A DNA stretch of 64,000 bases, taken from NCBI RefSeq assembly GCF_011759585.1, contig NZ_JAAOYV010000001.1:744001-808000 (forward strand), in the 5' to 3' direction. Source of the stretch: Frigoribacterium endophyticum (GTDB taxonomy: Bacteria; Actinomycetota; Actinomycetes; Actinomycetales; Microbacteriaceae). The position numbers were made by a program, and so were the translations under genes. A model generated the notes under the pieces. The model was not told where the DNA came from. It was given only the letters and a program-made list of their open reading frames with translations, and ran no database searches. Shown piece after piece: positions 17,708 to 26,551 of the stretch; positions within the stretch are counted from its first letter, which is position 1; each line of letters opens with the position of its first letter.

Positions 17708-18706
17708 ATGAGCGACGCTCCCGACGGCCCCCGCCCCGACGAGTCGGCGCCGAACCCCAAGACCACCCTCGGCAGCCGTCGCGCCGACTTCGACGCCCGG
17801 GCCCAGGCCGCTCGTCACGACATCGAGAACCAGCTCCGTGCGCGACGCGCGCAGCTCGGTGCCCGCAACGAGGTCCTGACCGCGAAGACGGGGCGCAACC
17901 TGCCGGCGGCGATCGGGGTCGGGGTCGGTCTCGGCGGGGCCGTCCTGGTGAGCCTGATCTTCCAGCCCGCGTTCTTCATGATCGTGGCGGGGGCGCTCAT
18001 CGCGTCGCTCTGCTTCGAGCTGACCAGTGCGCTGAGGTTCGCGGGGCGCGACGTCCCGCGTCTGCCGAGCGTGCTGTCGGGCCTCGCCATCGTCCCTGCC
18101 GCCTTCTACGGCGGCGCCTCCGGGCAGTGGCTGGCGCTCCTCGCGGGCGTCGCGGTCATCTCGCTCTGGCGGCTCGTCGAGCTCGCGCGGCCCTCGCACC
18201 GGAAGCCCGCCTCCGTCGTCCTCCGCGACATCGGGGCCGGGGCGTTCGTGCAGATCTACTGCGCCTTCCTCGGCAGCTTCATGGTCCTGCTCGCTGCCCA
18301 GCCGAACGGGGCGAACTGGACCCTCTCGGCCCTGATCATCGTGATCGCGGTCGACACGGGCGCCTACGCCACGGGGCTCAACTTCGGCAAGCACCCGATG
18401 GCGCCGCGCATCAGCCCGAAGAAGACCTGGGAGGGCTTCGCTGGCTCGGTGGCGGCCAGCCTGATCGCCGCCGTGCTGACCTCGTGGCTCCTGCTCGACA
18501 TGCCCTGGTACTTCGGCTTCCTCCTCGGCGGCCTCATCATCGCCACGGCCACGGTCGGCGACCTCTCCGAGTCGCTCATCAAGCGCGACCTCGGCATCAA
18601 GGACATCTCGACCTGGCTGCCGGGCCACGGCGGCTTCCTCGACCGGCTCGACAGCACGCTGCCGTCGGCCGTGGTCGCCTACGCGCTGTACCTGATCTTC
18701 GTCTGA
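17708..18706 (+). CDS. cdsA: Phosphatidate cytidylyltransferase
   Basis: CDP-diacylglycerol synthase, making the phospholipid precursor CDP-diacylglycerol from CTP and phosphatidate in the membrane. The 332-residue protein has a 65-residue polar cytoplasmic N-terminus, about eight membrane helices, the metal-binding IVIAVDTGAYATG, SPKKTWEGFAGS and the family signature SLIKRDLGIKDISTWLPGHG followed by GGFLDRLDS. It directly abuts frr and is the last gene of the group. Confidence 0.96.
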   Translation: MSDAPDGPRPDESAPNPKTTLGSRRADFDARAQAARHDIENQLRARRAQLGARNEVLTAKTGRNLPAAIGVGVGLGGAVLVSLIFQPAFFMIVAGALIASLCFELTSALRFAGRDVPRLPSVLSGLAIVPAAFYGGASGQWLALLAGVAVISLWRLVELARPSHRKPASVVLRDIGAGAFVQIYCAFLGSFMVLLAAQPNGANWTLSALIIVIAVDTGAYATGLNFGKHPMAPRISPKKTWEGFAGSVAASLIAAVLTSWLLLDMPWYFGFLLGGLIIATATVGDLSESLIKRDLGIKDISTWLPGHGGFLDRLDSTLPSAVVAYALYLIFV

Positions 18707-18771
18707 CGCCGTGCCGTCGCCCGGCCCGGCCTTCCCGGGTCGAGCGGGGGCGATGCGGCATGATGGGGCGC

Positions 18772-19320
18772 GTGAGCACAACCTTCCCCCTCGCGCCCAA
18801 GGGCCAGCGGGGCTACGACGAGTCCGAGGTCGACGCCTTCCTGGCGGAGGCACGTGCCGCGTACGCTGCGGCGCCGGGGGAGGGCGACGTCGACTCGGCA
18901 CGCATCCGGCGCACCGCGTTCGCGATGACCAAGGGCGGCTACTCGACCGCTCACGTCGACGCTGCCCTGGAGCGGCTCGAGGACGCCTTCGCCTCGCGGG
19001 AGCGCGAGCGGGCCAGGACGACGCGCGGCGACGACTCCTGGCTCGGTGACGCCCGGTCGACGGCGGAGGAGATCGTCGCCCGCCTCGACCGACCGCAGGG
19101 GCACCGCTTCGACCGGGTCAGCATCTTCACCCCCGGATACCACCGCGGCGACGTCGACCGGCTCGCGCGCCGACTGCAGGGGTACTTCAGCGACGGGCGG
19201 GCGCTGAGCATCGACGACGTGCGCGGGGCGGTGTTCCGGCCGCAGCGGGGCGGGTACCGCGAGGCGCAGGTCGACCTCGTGCTCGACGCGGTGGTCGACG
19301 TCATGCTGGCCGTCCGCTGA
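18772..19320 (+). CDS. DivIVA-domain protein (short)
   Basis: A 182-residue protein with two DivIVA-like motifs: FPLAPKGQRGYDESEVDAFL at the N-terminus and, later, FTPGYHRGDVDRLARRLQ with FRPQRGGYREAQVDLVLD. DivIVA domains bind negatively curved membrane and organise cell poles and septa, and these motifs resemble the repeated 'DivIVA domain repeat' proteins. GTG at 18772 is chosen because CATGAT (18759-18764) sits 7 nt before it, suggesting a leaderless start; ATG at 18760 or 18763 is possible but would overlap that box. Confidence 0.8.
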   Translation: MSTTFPLAPKGQRGYDESEVDAFLAEARAAYAAAPGEGDVDSARIRRTAFAMTKGGYSTAHVDAALERLEDAFASRERERARTTRGDDSWLGDARSTAEEIVARLDRPQGHRFDRVSIFTPGYHRGDVDRLARRLQGYFSDGRALSIDDVRGAVFRPQRGGYREAQVDLVLDAVVDVMLAVR

Positions 19321-19337
19321 CGCACTGACGGCCTGAC

Positions 19338-19375
19338 GGTCGCGAGCTCCGACGCCGTGGCGTCGCCGCGAGCCG
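19338..19375 (+). terminator. Hairpin after DivIVA-domain gene
   Basis: Core CGACGCC GT GGCGTCG (19350-19356, 19359-19365) with a 2-nt loop, extended outward by imperfect GGTCGCG/CGCGAGCC pairing. Plausible terminator, imperfect. Confidence 0.4.
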
Positions 19376-19433
19376 GCGACACGCGCCGAGGCCCTAGCCG
19401 TGCCGTGATCGATCCGTTACCCTGGACGGACTC

Positions 19434-20252
19434 ATGGGCAGGCACTCAGCGACTCCGACCCCCGGCACGACTCCTCGAGATCACCCGGTCGTGGTCTTCC
19501 GACCCCGCACGGTGCACCGCAGGCTCCCCGCCTCGGTCGTCCCGGCCTCGATCGCCCGGGCCCAGGCCGGGGCCTCGACGTCCGTGGCCGCCCGTCCGGC
19601 GCCCCGCCGCCACGTGGTCCTGCCGATGATCGGCTTCTGCGCGACGGCCGCCTTCATCGGCGCCTCGCTCGTGAACCCGCTCGCCGGGGCCGAGGCCGCG
19701 ACGACGACCCCCGCGGCCGCCGCGGCGCTGACCGCGCCTGGGCAGACCGTCACGGTGGCCAGCGGCGTCGTCACGACCGCCGACCGCGACTCCTACGGGG
19801 TCACCGTCCCGCCGCCGCCCCCGCCGCCCGAGCCGGAGCCCGTCGCCGAGGCGACGGCCGACGCGTCGGCCGCGTCGTCCGGCACGGGTGCCGCCGCCGC
19901 GGCGAAGAAGCCCAGCACCGGTTCGGCCCCCGTCGCCGGCACTCCCGACCCGGGCAGCGCCAAGGCGGTCGCCGCCGACCTCGTGGCCTCCCGCGGGTGG
20001 GGCAGCGACCAGTACGACTGCCTCGTCTCCCTCTGGAACAAGGAGTCCGGCTGGAACGTCTACGCGGCCAACCGCTCCAGCGGCGCCTACGGCATCCCCC
20101 AGGCTCTCCCCGGCAGCAAGATGGCCTCGGTCGGCGCCGACTGGCAGACCAACCCCGCCACCCAGATCACATGGGGCCTGAACTACATCCAGGGGCGCTA
20201 CGGCAACCCCTGCGGTGCCTGGGGCCACTCGCAGTCGGTCAACTGGTATTGA
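19434..20252 (+). CDS. Secreted lysozyme-fold (transglycosylase-like) protein
   Basis: A 272-residue exported protein. Residues about 60-88 form the signal sequence (LPMIGFCATAAFIGASLVNP), after an unusually long polar N-terminus. A Pro-run linker (PPPPPPPEPEP near 126) and an Ala/Ser-rich region lead to a C-terminal domain of about 85 residues: QYDCLVSLWNKESGWNVYA, SSGAYGIPQALPGSKM, NPATQITWGLNYIQGRYG and NPCGAWGHSQSVNWY. The Glu in NKESGW matches the catalytic Glu of lytic transglycosylase/Rpf-like domains. TACCCT at 19418-19423 is a likely -10 box 10 nt before ATG. Confidence 0.85.
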   Translation: MGRHSATPTPGTTPRDHPVVVFRPRTVHRRLPASVVPASIARAQAGASTSVAARPAPRRHVVLPMIGFCATAAFIGASLVNPLAGAEAATTTPAAAAALTAPGQTVTVASGVVTTADRDSYGVTVPPPPPPPEPEPVAEATADASAASSGTGAAAAAKKPSTGSAPVAGTPDPGSAKAVAADLVASRGWGSDQYDCLVSLWNKESGWNVYAANRSSGAYGIPQALPGSKMASVGADWQTNPATQITWGLNYIQGRYGNPCGAWGHSQSVNWY

Positions 20253-20279
20253 GCCCGGGCACGACGGCAGCCTGACGCC

Positions 20280-20315
20280 ACGACGGCGCTCCCGCGACAG
20301 CGGGGGCGCCGTCGT
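20280..20315 (+). terminator. Terminator after lysozyme-fold gene
   Basis: Arms 20280-20295 and 20300-20315 (ACGACGGCGCTCCCGC against ACGACGGCGCCCCCGC complement) pair with one mismatch around loop GACA. Confidence 0.75.
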
Positions 20316-20378
20316 CGTCGTGGGGCGCCGGACCGAGCAGGCCGCGACCCGGACGCGGGCAGGCCGCTGCGCCGCCGG

Positions 20379-20384
20379 TACGCT
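20379..20384 (+). promoter_or_regulatory. -10 box, leaderless start
   Basis: TACGCT ends 7 nt before the ATG at 20392, with no Shine-Dalgarno between. Confidence 0.5.
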
Positions 20385-20391
20385 GGTCGAC

Positions 20392-20697
20392 ATGCCCCGC
20401 AGCAACCGACCGCGCCGTCCCCGCGACCGGACCCCGGGCACCGACAGCGACTCCCACGACATCAGCCGCGCCCTCTTCGGTGGGCCGCGGGTCGAGACCC
20501 GGCACGGTCGCGACTACACGGTGCAGGCCATCTCGGCCGCCGCTGCGGTCAAGGAGTACACCTGCCCCGGCTGCTCGCTGGTCATCGCCCCCGCCACCCC
20601 GCACGTCGTCGCCTGGCGGGCCGACGGCATCTTCGGCGAGGCGAACGACCTCGCCGGCCGCCGACACTGGCACACGCACTGCTGGAGGATCTCGTGA
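20392..20697 (+). CDS. Small actinobacterial protein with CxxC and HTHCW motifs
   Basis: A 101-residue protein with a very basic N-terminus (MPRSNRPRRPRDRT) and a C-terminal region conserved in actinobacteria: YTVQAIS, YTCPGCSLVIAPATPHVVAW, and RRHWHTHCW at the end. The CPGC and HTHCW groups look like a zinc site. Some databases label relatives 'ATP/GTP-binding protein', which nothing visible here supports. Its stop overlaps the hydrolase GTG (GTGA), so the two are coupled. Confidence 0.85.
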   Translation: MPRSNRPRRPRDRTPGTDSDSHDISRALFGGPRVETRHGRDYTVQAISAAAAVKEYTCPGCSLVIAPATPHVVAWRADGIFGEANDLAGRRHWHTHCWRIS

Positions 20698-21431
20698 GCA
20701 CCCCCGACCCCGCCCCCGTCGAGATCCGCGGAGGCGTCGAGCTCCCCGCGCGTCGCCACGACGTCGAGCTCACGACCGACGACGGGCTGACCCTCGTCGG
20801 CGAGCTGGCCCTGCCGCTCGACCGTGAGCCGGTGGCCACGATCGTCGCCCTGCACCCGCTGCCGACGGCGGGGGGCTTCATGGACTCGCACGTGCTCCGC
20901 AAGGCCGCGGGGCGCCTCCCCGCCCTCGCCGACGTGGCCGTGCTCCGCTTCAACTTCCGAGGCGTCTCGTCGCCGCGGGGCCGCTCCGAGGGCGAGTTCG
21001 GCGAGGGCGTCGCCGAGGCGGCCGACCTCCGCGCCGCCGTCCGCTTCGTCGCCGAGCAGGGCCTGCCCACCCCGTGGCTGGTCGGCTGGTCGTTCGGCAC
21101 GGAGGTGGCGCTCATGCACGGCACCGAGGTCGACGTGGCGGGCCTGCTGCTGCTGTCACCGCCCCTCCACCGGGCCACGGTCGACCACCTGCGCGCCTGG
21201 AACGCGTCCGAGGTGCCGATCGTCGCGGTCGTGCCCGAGCTCGACGACTACCTCCGCCCCGAGGAGGCGCGGAGCCGGTTCGCGGTCGTGCCGCGCCTCG
21301 AGGTGGTCGCGGTCGAGGGGGGCAAGCACCTCTGGGTCGGCGAGAAGCAGACCACCCGCGTGCTGACCGAGATCGTCGCGCGCGTGGCGCCCGCGGCCCT
21401 GCCGCTGCCGACGACCTGGCCCGCGGGCTGA
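20694..21431 (+). CDS. Alpha/beta hydrolase
   Basis: A 245-residue alpha/beta-hydrolase-fold protein without a signal peptide. The oxyanion region reads ALHPLPTAGGFMDSHV, the fold marker is RFNFRGVSSPRG, the nucleophile elbow is GWSFGTEVAL (Ser), and the C-terminal VEGGKHLWVGE supplies the His. The acid may be the Asp of PELDDYL. This resembles serine hydrolases of the YcjY/dienelactone type; substrate unknown. GTG start overlaps the preceding stop. A 9-bp stem (21419-21427/21432-21440) has the stop codon in its loop. Confidence 0.88.
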   Translation: MSTPDPAPVEIRGGVELPARRHDVELTTDDGLTLVGELALPLDREPVATIVALHPLPTAGGFMDSHVLRKAAGRLPALADVAVLRFNFRGVSSPRGRSEGEFGEGVAEAADLRAAVRFVAEQGLPTPWLVGWSFGTEVALMHGTEVDVAGLLLLSPPLHRATVDHLRAWNASEVPIVAVVPELDDYLRPEEARSRFAVVPRLEVVAVEGGKHLWVGEKQTTRVLTEIVARVAPAALPLPTTWPAG

Positions 21432-21440
21432 CCCGCGGGC
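21419..21440 (+). terminator. Compact hairpin spanning the hydrolase stop codon
   Basis: GCCCGCGGG CTGA CCCGCGGGC: 9-bp perfect stem whose loop contains the TGA stop. Lies between convergent genes and may stop both transcripts. Confidence 0.6.
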
Positions 21441-21450
21441 GACCCGGTCG

Positions 21451-22509
21451 CTAGAGGGCGTCCTGGCGGGGCACGACGACCTCGCGGATGATGAGCAGGA
21501 CGGACGCGGCGACCGGGATGGCGATGAGCGCGCCGAGCACGCCGAGGAGCGTGCCGCCGGTCAGGGCCGCGATGACCACGATGACGCCGGGCACGTGCAC
21601 GGCGCGCCGCATGATGCGGGGGCTGAGCACATAGGCCTCGACCTGCATGTAGACGATGTACCAGATCGCCGCGGTGATCCAGGTCGAGGGCGACTGCGGG
21701 AGCAGGGCGATCTGCGCGAGCACGATGATCGCCGAGCCGCTGATCGTGCCGACCAGCGGGATGATCGAGCCGAGGAAGGCGATGAAGGCGAAGACCGCCG
21801 GCTGCTGGGCCCCGATGACGCTGAGGAAGACGAAGCTCACGATGCCGTTGATGGCGGCGAGCGTGAACTGCCCGATGACGTAGCGCCCCACGGAGGTGCT
21901 GATCTGCTCCGCGATGTCGGCGAACTTCGGACGCTTCGACGCGGGCACGAGCCTGTAGAGGCCCCGCTTGAAGGTGTTGATCGACGACGTGAAGTAGAGC
22001 GTCAGGATGAGCACGACGACGGTGGCGAACACTCCGTTGCCGATCGCCACCCCGACGGCGAGCACGCCGCCGCCGATGGTCAGGACGTTGTCGGGGTTGG
22101 TGAGGAAGTCGACGAGGGCGTCGAGGCCGTCCTGCACGTCGATGACGTTCTGCGGCACGAGCGACTGGAGGTTGTCGACGAACTGCTGGGTCGTGACGCT
22201 CTGCAGGTACGTGACCAGGCTCGTTATCAGGGCGGTCGCCTGGCTGACGATGACCGGCACGATGGCGAACACGACGCCGACGAAGGCGCCGAGCACGGCC
22301 AGGAAGACGATGACGATCGCCAGCGACCGCGGCACGCGGCGGTTCTCGAGCCAGGAGACGATGGGGTCGAGCCCCAGCGCGATGAAGATGGCCGCGCCGA
22401 CGTAGGTCAGCACCGTCGACAGCTCGCTGACCGCCCCGCCGATCACGAGCGCGACCAGGACGCCCAGGCCCGCCAGGAGTCCGAGGCGGAACGGGTTGTG
22501 GATCTTCAC
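21451..22509 (-). CDS. AI-2E family transporter
   Basis: A 352-residue membrane protein of the AI-2E (UPF0118/PerM) family, with about seven to eight helices. Typical motifs: ALGLDPIVSWLENRRVPRSLAI, the long extracytoplasmic segment (VSQATALITSLVTYLQSV), the PxxR/FADIAEQI region, and the C-terminal FLGSIIPLVGTISG with GTLLGVLGALIAIPVAAS. Family members include autoinducer-2 exporters and Na+/H+ antiporters; the substrate cannot be inferred. The GTG at 22509 has AGGAG 7 nt upstream; a GTG 36 nt earlier has no ribosome site. Confidence 0.9.
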   Translation of the reverse strand: MKIHNPFRLGLLAGLGVLVALVIGGAVSELSTVLTYVGAAIFIALGLDPIVSWLENRRVPRSLAIVIVFLAVLGAFVGVVFAIVPVIVSQATALITSLVTYLQSVTTQQFVDNLQSLVPQNVIDVQDGLDALVDFLTNPDNVLTIGGGVLAVGVAIGNGVFATVVVLILTLYFTSSINTFKRGLYRLVPASKRPKFADIAEQISTSVGRYVIGQFTLAAINGIVSFVFLSVIGAQQPAVFAFIAFLGSIIPLVGTISGSAIIVLAQIALLPQSPSTWITAAIWYIVYMQVEAYVLSPRIMRRAVHVPGVIVVIAALTGGTLLGVLGALIAIPVAASVLLIIREVVVPRQDAL

Positions 22510-22563
22510 GGGGGTGCTCCTGTCGACGACGGTGGCACCGCTCACCGCGGTGCCGCCGACTGC

Positions 22564-24462
22564 CTACTCTGTCGTACCGGAGTCGTCACCGCCCGACGCC
22601 GTCCCGGCGAGGGCGCGGCGCAGGCCCTCGAGGTAGCTGGCCACCTCGTCGCGCTCGTCGCGCAGGGCCTCGAGCCGCGACTCCGCGTCGGTGACGAGGC
22701 CGCGCGACCGCTCCTCGGCGTCGGCGACGAGCCGCTCGGCCCGGGCCTCGGCCTCGCTGAGCGTCTCGTGGGCGGCGGCGTCGGCCTCGGAGCGCACGGT
22801 GCGCGAGTGCTCGGCGCTCGTGCGCTCGAGCTCGTCGGCCTCGCGGCGCGCCTCGACGGCTCGCTGCCGGGCCTCCTCGAGCTGCGCACCGGCCTCGTCG
22901 AGGTAGCCCTGGGTCTCGGCGACGGCGGCGTGGTGACGCTGCACGAGCTCTCGGTCGGTCTCGTCGCGCCGGGTGCGGAGCTCGACCTCGGCCGCGCTGC
23001 GCCGGGCCTCGAGCTCGCGCTCCAGCTCCGCCACGGCGTCGTCGCGCTCGGCCTCGAGCCGGGCGCGCACGGTCCGGGCCTCGTGGGCGAGGCGGACGCG
23101 CTGCGACTCCTCGTCGTCGACGAGACGGGCCTGGCTCTCGGCGACCTCGGCGTCGAGGTCGGCACGCGCGTTGGCGACCTCGACCTCGACCTGGGCGCGC
23201 AGCTCGGCCTCCTCCCGCTCGAGGCGCTCGCGCTGCTGCTCGACGTCGCGGGCCAGGCGGTCGCGCGTCTCGGTCGTGGTCCGCTCGATCTCCTCCCGGG
23301 CGGTGGCCGTGGCCAGGTCGACCTCGGCGGTGCGGGCGGCGAGCTCGACCGCGAGGGCCTCGCGCGCCTCCGCCACCTCGCGCTCGAGGCGCGCCCGGTC
23401 GGCGGCGACGTCGGCGAGGGCCTGCGCCCTGGCCGTCGCCACCTCGTGGGCGACGTCGGCGCGCGCGGCCTCGACCTCGCGCTCGAGCTCGGCGCGGCCG
23501 GTCGTCAGCTCGAGCTCGAGCTCGGCGCGGACGCGCGCGACGTCGGCGGCCAGGGCCGCCCGGGTCTCGGCCACGTCGCGGGCGAGGTCGGTGCGCGTGT
23601 TCTCGACGTCGTCGTCGAGCTCGGCACGGGCCGCGTCGATCTCTCGGGCGAGGTCGTCGCGCCGGGTCGTCACCTCGAGCTCGAGGTCGGCCCGGGTGGT
23701 CTCGTCGAGCCGGGCGAGCTCGGCCCGGACGGCTGCGCCCTCCCGGTCGAGGTCCGCCCGCTGGCGCTCGCTGTCGGCGACGAACTGCTCCCGGGCCTGC
23801 GCGGTGGTCCGGGCGAGCTCGGCGGCGCCGTCGCGGGCCGCGGCGACCTCCTGCTCGACGAGGGCCCGCAGCTCGGCGGCCTCGCGCTCGGCGGCGGAGA
23901 GCACGGCGGCGGCCTCGTGGCGCGCGGTCGAGACGTTCTCGGCGGCCTCGGTCGCCGCGGCGCCGCGCATGGCCGAGGAGTCGCGCTGGGCCTCCTGCAG
24001 GAGGGAGCGGGCCTCGCCCCGGGCGCGTGACACGAGGCGATCGCCCTCGGCCGTCGACTCGGCGACCTGCGCGGCGGCGCGGCCGCGGGCGTCGTCGAGG
24101 AGGGCCGTGCTGCGCTCCCGCGCGTCGTCGAGCACCCGGCGAGCCTCGTCGGAGGACGAGCGGCGCAGCTCCTCCGCGTCGATGTCGGCCTGGCTGACGA
24201 GGGCCGTGGCCTGCTCCTCGGCGAGGCGCAGCGTGCGCTCGAGCTTGCTGCCGAGGCCCGAGTAGGTGGGCGTGCCCGCCTCCTCCAGCTCGCGCTGCAT
24301 CTCGTCGAGGCGCCCCTGCAGCTCCTTGAGGCGCCCGGCGGTGTCGGCGCGGTCGGTGTTCGCCTTGATCAGCTCGCGGCGGAGCTCGCCGAGCGCCTTG
24401 TCGACGTCGTCCTTCCGGTACCCCCGGAGCTCGGTGCCGAAGTCGGCGTCGTCAGCGGCCAC
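22564..24462 (-). CDS. Long coiled-coil DivIVA-like cytoskeletal protein
   Basis: A 632-residue protein that is almost entirely helical. The N-terminal 30 residues (FGTELRGYRKDDVDKALGEL) resemble a DivIVA membrane-targeting motif. Residues 214-510 are 27 consecutive 11-residue repeats with pattern x-x-L-x-x-[DE]-V-x-x-x-R, for example AELEREVEAAR and TDLARDVAETR; ordinary heptad-type coil flanks them. This architecture is that of Scy/FilP-type filament proteins that organise polar growth in actinomycetes. GTG start follows GAGGAG. The AI-2E gene follows after 54 nt. A polar or septal scaffold role is inferred. Confidence 0.85.
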   Translation of the reverse strand: MAADDADFGTELRGYRKDDVDKALGELRRELIKANTDRADTAGRLKELQGRLDEMQRELEEAGTPTYSGLGSKLERTLRLAEEQATALVSQADIDAEELRRSSSDEARRVLDDARERSTALLDDARGRAAAQVAESTAEGDRLVSRARGEARSLLQEAQRDSSAMRGAAATEAAENVSTARHEAAAVLSAAEREAAELRALVEQEVAAARDGAAELARTTAQAREQFVADSERQRADLDREGAAVRAELARLDETTRADLELEVTTRRDDLAREIDAARAELDDDVENTRTDLARDVAETRAALAADVARVRAELELELTTGRAELEREVEAARADVAHEVATARAQALADVAADRARLEREVAEAREALAVELAARTAEVDLATATAREEIERTTTETRDRLARDVEQQRERLEREEAELRAQVEVEVANARADLDAEVAESQARLVDDEESQRVRLAHEARTVRARLEAERDDAVAELERELEARRSAAEVELRTRRDETDRELVQRHHAAVAETQGYLDEAGAQLEEARQRAVEARREADELERTSAEHSRTVRSEADAAAHETLSEAEARAERLVADAEERSRGLVTDAESRLEALRDERDEVASYLEGLRRALAGTASGGDDSGTTE

Positions 24463-24640
24463 TGTGTCTCCTCGCGTCGGTGCCGAGCACGACCCGTCGC
24501 GTCTCGGCGGGACGATTTTAGGGCACGCCGCCTGCACGGAGCCGCGTCGGCGCGGCGCCCCGGTGCGGGCGGGGGAGTCGCGGCGCGGGCCCCCGAGACG
24601 GCTGCCGGGCCCCGGGCGTGCGGCTCACAGGCTGGTCGGA

Positions 24641-24646
24641 TACGCT
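24641..24646 (+). promoter_or_regulatory. -10 box upstream of membrane/lipoprotein gene
   Basis: TACGCT, leaving a leader of about 110 nt (24654-24763) before the GTG at 24764. Divergent from the coiled-coil gene. Confidence 0.4.
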
Positions 24647-24763
24647 GAGCCGTCTTAAATTCTGCTGCCGCGCCCGGCCTCCTCGGCCAGGCCCGCACGA
24701 GGCCGCGTCGTACTGGCGCGTGCTCGGACCCGACCGGGATGGTGGCACGGAGGGAGAGGTAAC

Positions 24764-26551
24764 GTGCGCTTCATCATCGCAGTCGTGGTCGTCGTGCTCG
24801 CGGCGGTCATGGTCGGCCTGGGCTTCGCCCAGAGGACGGTCTTCGCGCCGCCGGAGAGCGTGTCGTCCACGGTCTCGACCGAGTCCTCCGACGCCGTCGT
24901 GACGGTGGTGCCCGCCGAGGCGCTGCACGGCCACGACGGTCGCCAGACGATCTCGGTGGCCGGCGGCGGCACGGTCTTCGCCGCCTACGGCCGTACCTCC
25001 GACGTGCTCGGCTGGGTCGGCGACACGACCTACAACAGCGTCTCGTGGGACGACGCGACCGGCGAGCTCGAGACCCAGGTCGTGCAGGGCTCCGAGCCCA
25101 CGGCGCCCGCCCCGGCCGACAGCGACCTCTGGTACGAGCAGTACGAGGGCACCTCGCTGACCTTCTCGCTCGACGCCCCCGACGACATCTCGCTCGTCGT
25201 CCTCTCCGACGGCACCGAGCCCGCCCCGTCGCAGCTGCGCGTCACGTGGCCGCTGTCGGCCTCGACGCCGATGGCCGGCCCCCTGATCGTCGGCGGGCTG
25301 GTCGTGCTCGTCATCGGCGTGCTCCTCTACGTGTGGGCCATCGCCCACCACCGCCGCACCCGCGGCCCGCGCCGCACGTCGAGCGACGGCAAGCGCCCCA
25401 AGCTGCCGCGCCCGCCGCGACGCTCGGCGATCCGCGCCGGCGCGACGCCCGCGATCGGCGCCTCGAAGCGCGGCGCCCGACGACGGCTGGTCGCGGTCGT
25501 GCCGGTCGTGCTGGTGTCGTCGCTGGCCCTCGCCGGCTGCACGGCCGACTACTGGCCGAGCGCCGTGGGCGGCGCCGGCGACGGCAGCACGCCCACCCCG
25601 ACCGCCACGGCGACGCCGGGCGCCGAGGGCGACGACGAGGGCACCGAGCTCCAGCCTCCCGTGGTCACCGAGGCCCAGGCCGAGCGCATCGTCGCTCGCG
25701 TGGCCGCGACGGCCTCCGCCGCCGACGCCGCGCTCGACGCGACCGCGGCGGCCGAGCGCTTCGTCGGCCCGGCCCTCGAGCAGCGCGAGGCCAACTACCA
25801 GATCCGCGCGAAGGACGCCGCGGCCGCCGGGCCGATCGGCGTCCCCTCCGGCGAGCTGACGCTCACCCTGCCGCAGCAGGCCGACACCTGGCCGCGCACG
25901 CTCTTCACCGTCGTGCAGGACGCCGACGCCTCGAAGGCGCCGATCGCCCTGACCCTGGTGCAGGAGTCCGCGCGCGACCCCTACAAGGTCGAGTACCTGC
26001 AGGCGCTGGAGGCGCAGGCGACGCTCCCGACGGTGGCGCCGGCCTCGCTCGGCGCGGCGCGTCTCGCGCCCGACGTCAAGCTGTTGACGCTGCGCCCCGA
26101 CCAGCTCGCCGAGGCCTACGGCGACATCCTCCGGAACGGCGACGAGAGCCAGTACGCGCCGCAGTTCCAGGCCGAGGGCGACACGCTCCGCGACAAGATC
26201 GGCAAGGCCTACAAGGACGCCAAGCGGGCGAGCCTGCCCACGACGGCGTCGATCGACTACACCTCGACGCCCGACGCCGAGACCCCGGTGGCGTTCGCCT
26301 CGAACGACGCCGGCGCGATCGTGTCGGTCGGCCTCGACGAGGTCGAGACCGTCAAGCCGACCGCCGCCGGCGCCGAGGTCAACCCCGCGGGCGTCGTCAA
26401 GACGCTCGTCGGCCTCGACAAGTCGACGAAGGGCATCGAGGCGACCTACGGCGTCCAGCTGCTCTTCTCCGTCCCTCCCGTGGGCAGCGACGACAAGATC
26501 GTCCTGCTCGGATTCAGCCAGGCCCTCACGGCCGCGAAGGAGTTGCCATGA
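24764..26551 (+). CDS. Membrane protein with internal lipobox-like segment
   Basis: A 595-residue protein in two parts. Residues 1-200: a membrane helix (4-20), an extracytoplasmic domain (about 30-165) and a second helix (173-192). Residues 200-595: a basic linker, a new hydrophobic stretch (242-258) ending VSSLALAGC, a perfect lipobox with Cys259, then a Thr/Pro-rich spacer and a large extracytoplasmic domain. The second half alone would be a typical lipoprotein. Function unknown. GTG follows AGGGAGAGG. It overlaps the thioredoxin-TPR gene as ATGA, a linkage seen in other actinobacteria. Confidence 0.8.
   Translation: MRFIIAVVVVVLAAVMVGLGFAQRTVFAPPESVSSTVSTESSDAVVTVVPAEALHGHDGRQTISVAGGGTVFAAYGRTSDVLGWVGDTTYNSVSWDDATGELETQVVQGSEPTAPAPADSDLWYEQYEGTSLTFSLDAPDDISLVVLSDGTEPAPSQLRVTWPLSASTPMAGPLIVGGLVVLVIGVLLYVWAIAHHRRTRGPRRTSSDGKRPKLPRPPRRSAIRAGATPAIGASKRGARRRLVAVVPVVLVSSLALAGCTADYWPSAVGGAGDGSTPTPTATATPGAEGDDEGTELQPPVVTEAQAERIVARVAATASAADAALDATAAAERFVGPALEQREANYQIRAKDAAAAGPIGVPSGELTLTLPQQADTWPRTLFTVVQDADASKAPIALTLVQESARDPYKVEYLQALEAQATLPTVAPASLGAARLAPDVKLLTLRPDQLAEAYGDILRNGDESQYAPQFQAEGDTLRDKIGKAYKDAKRASLPTTASIDYTSTPDAETPVAFASNDAGAIVSVGLDEVETVKPTAAGAEVNPAGVVKTLVGLDKSTKGIEATYGVQLLFSVPPVGSDDKIVLLGFSQALTAAKELP

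Noticed and set aside
21595-24030. An 811-codon open frame on the plus strand
   Set aside because: It is antisense to the AI-2E and coiled-coil genes; open frames opposite very G/C-rich coding DNA are expected, and the sequence shows no protein family or ribosome site.
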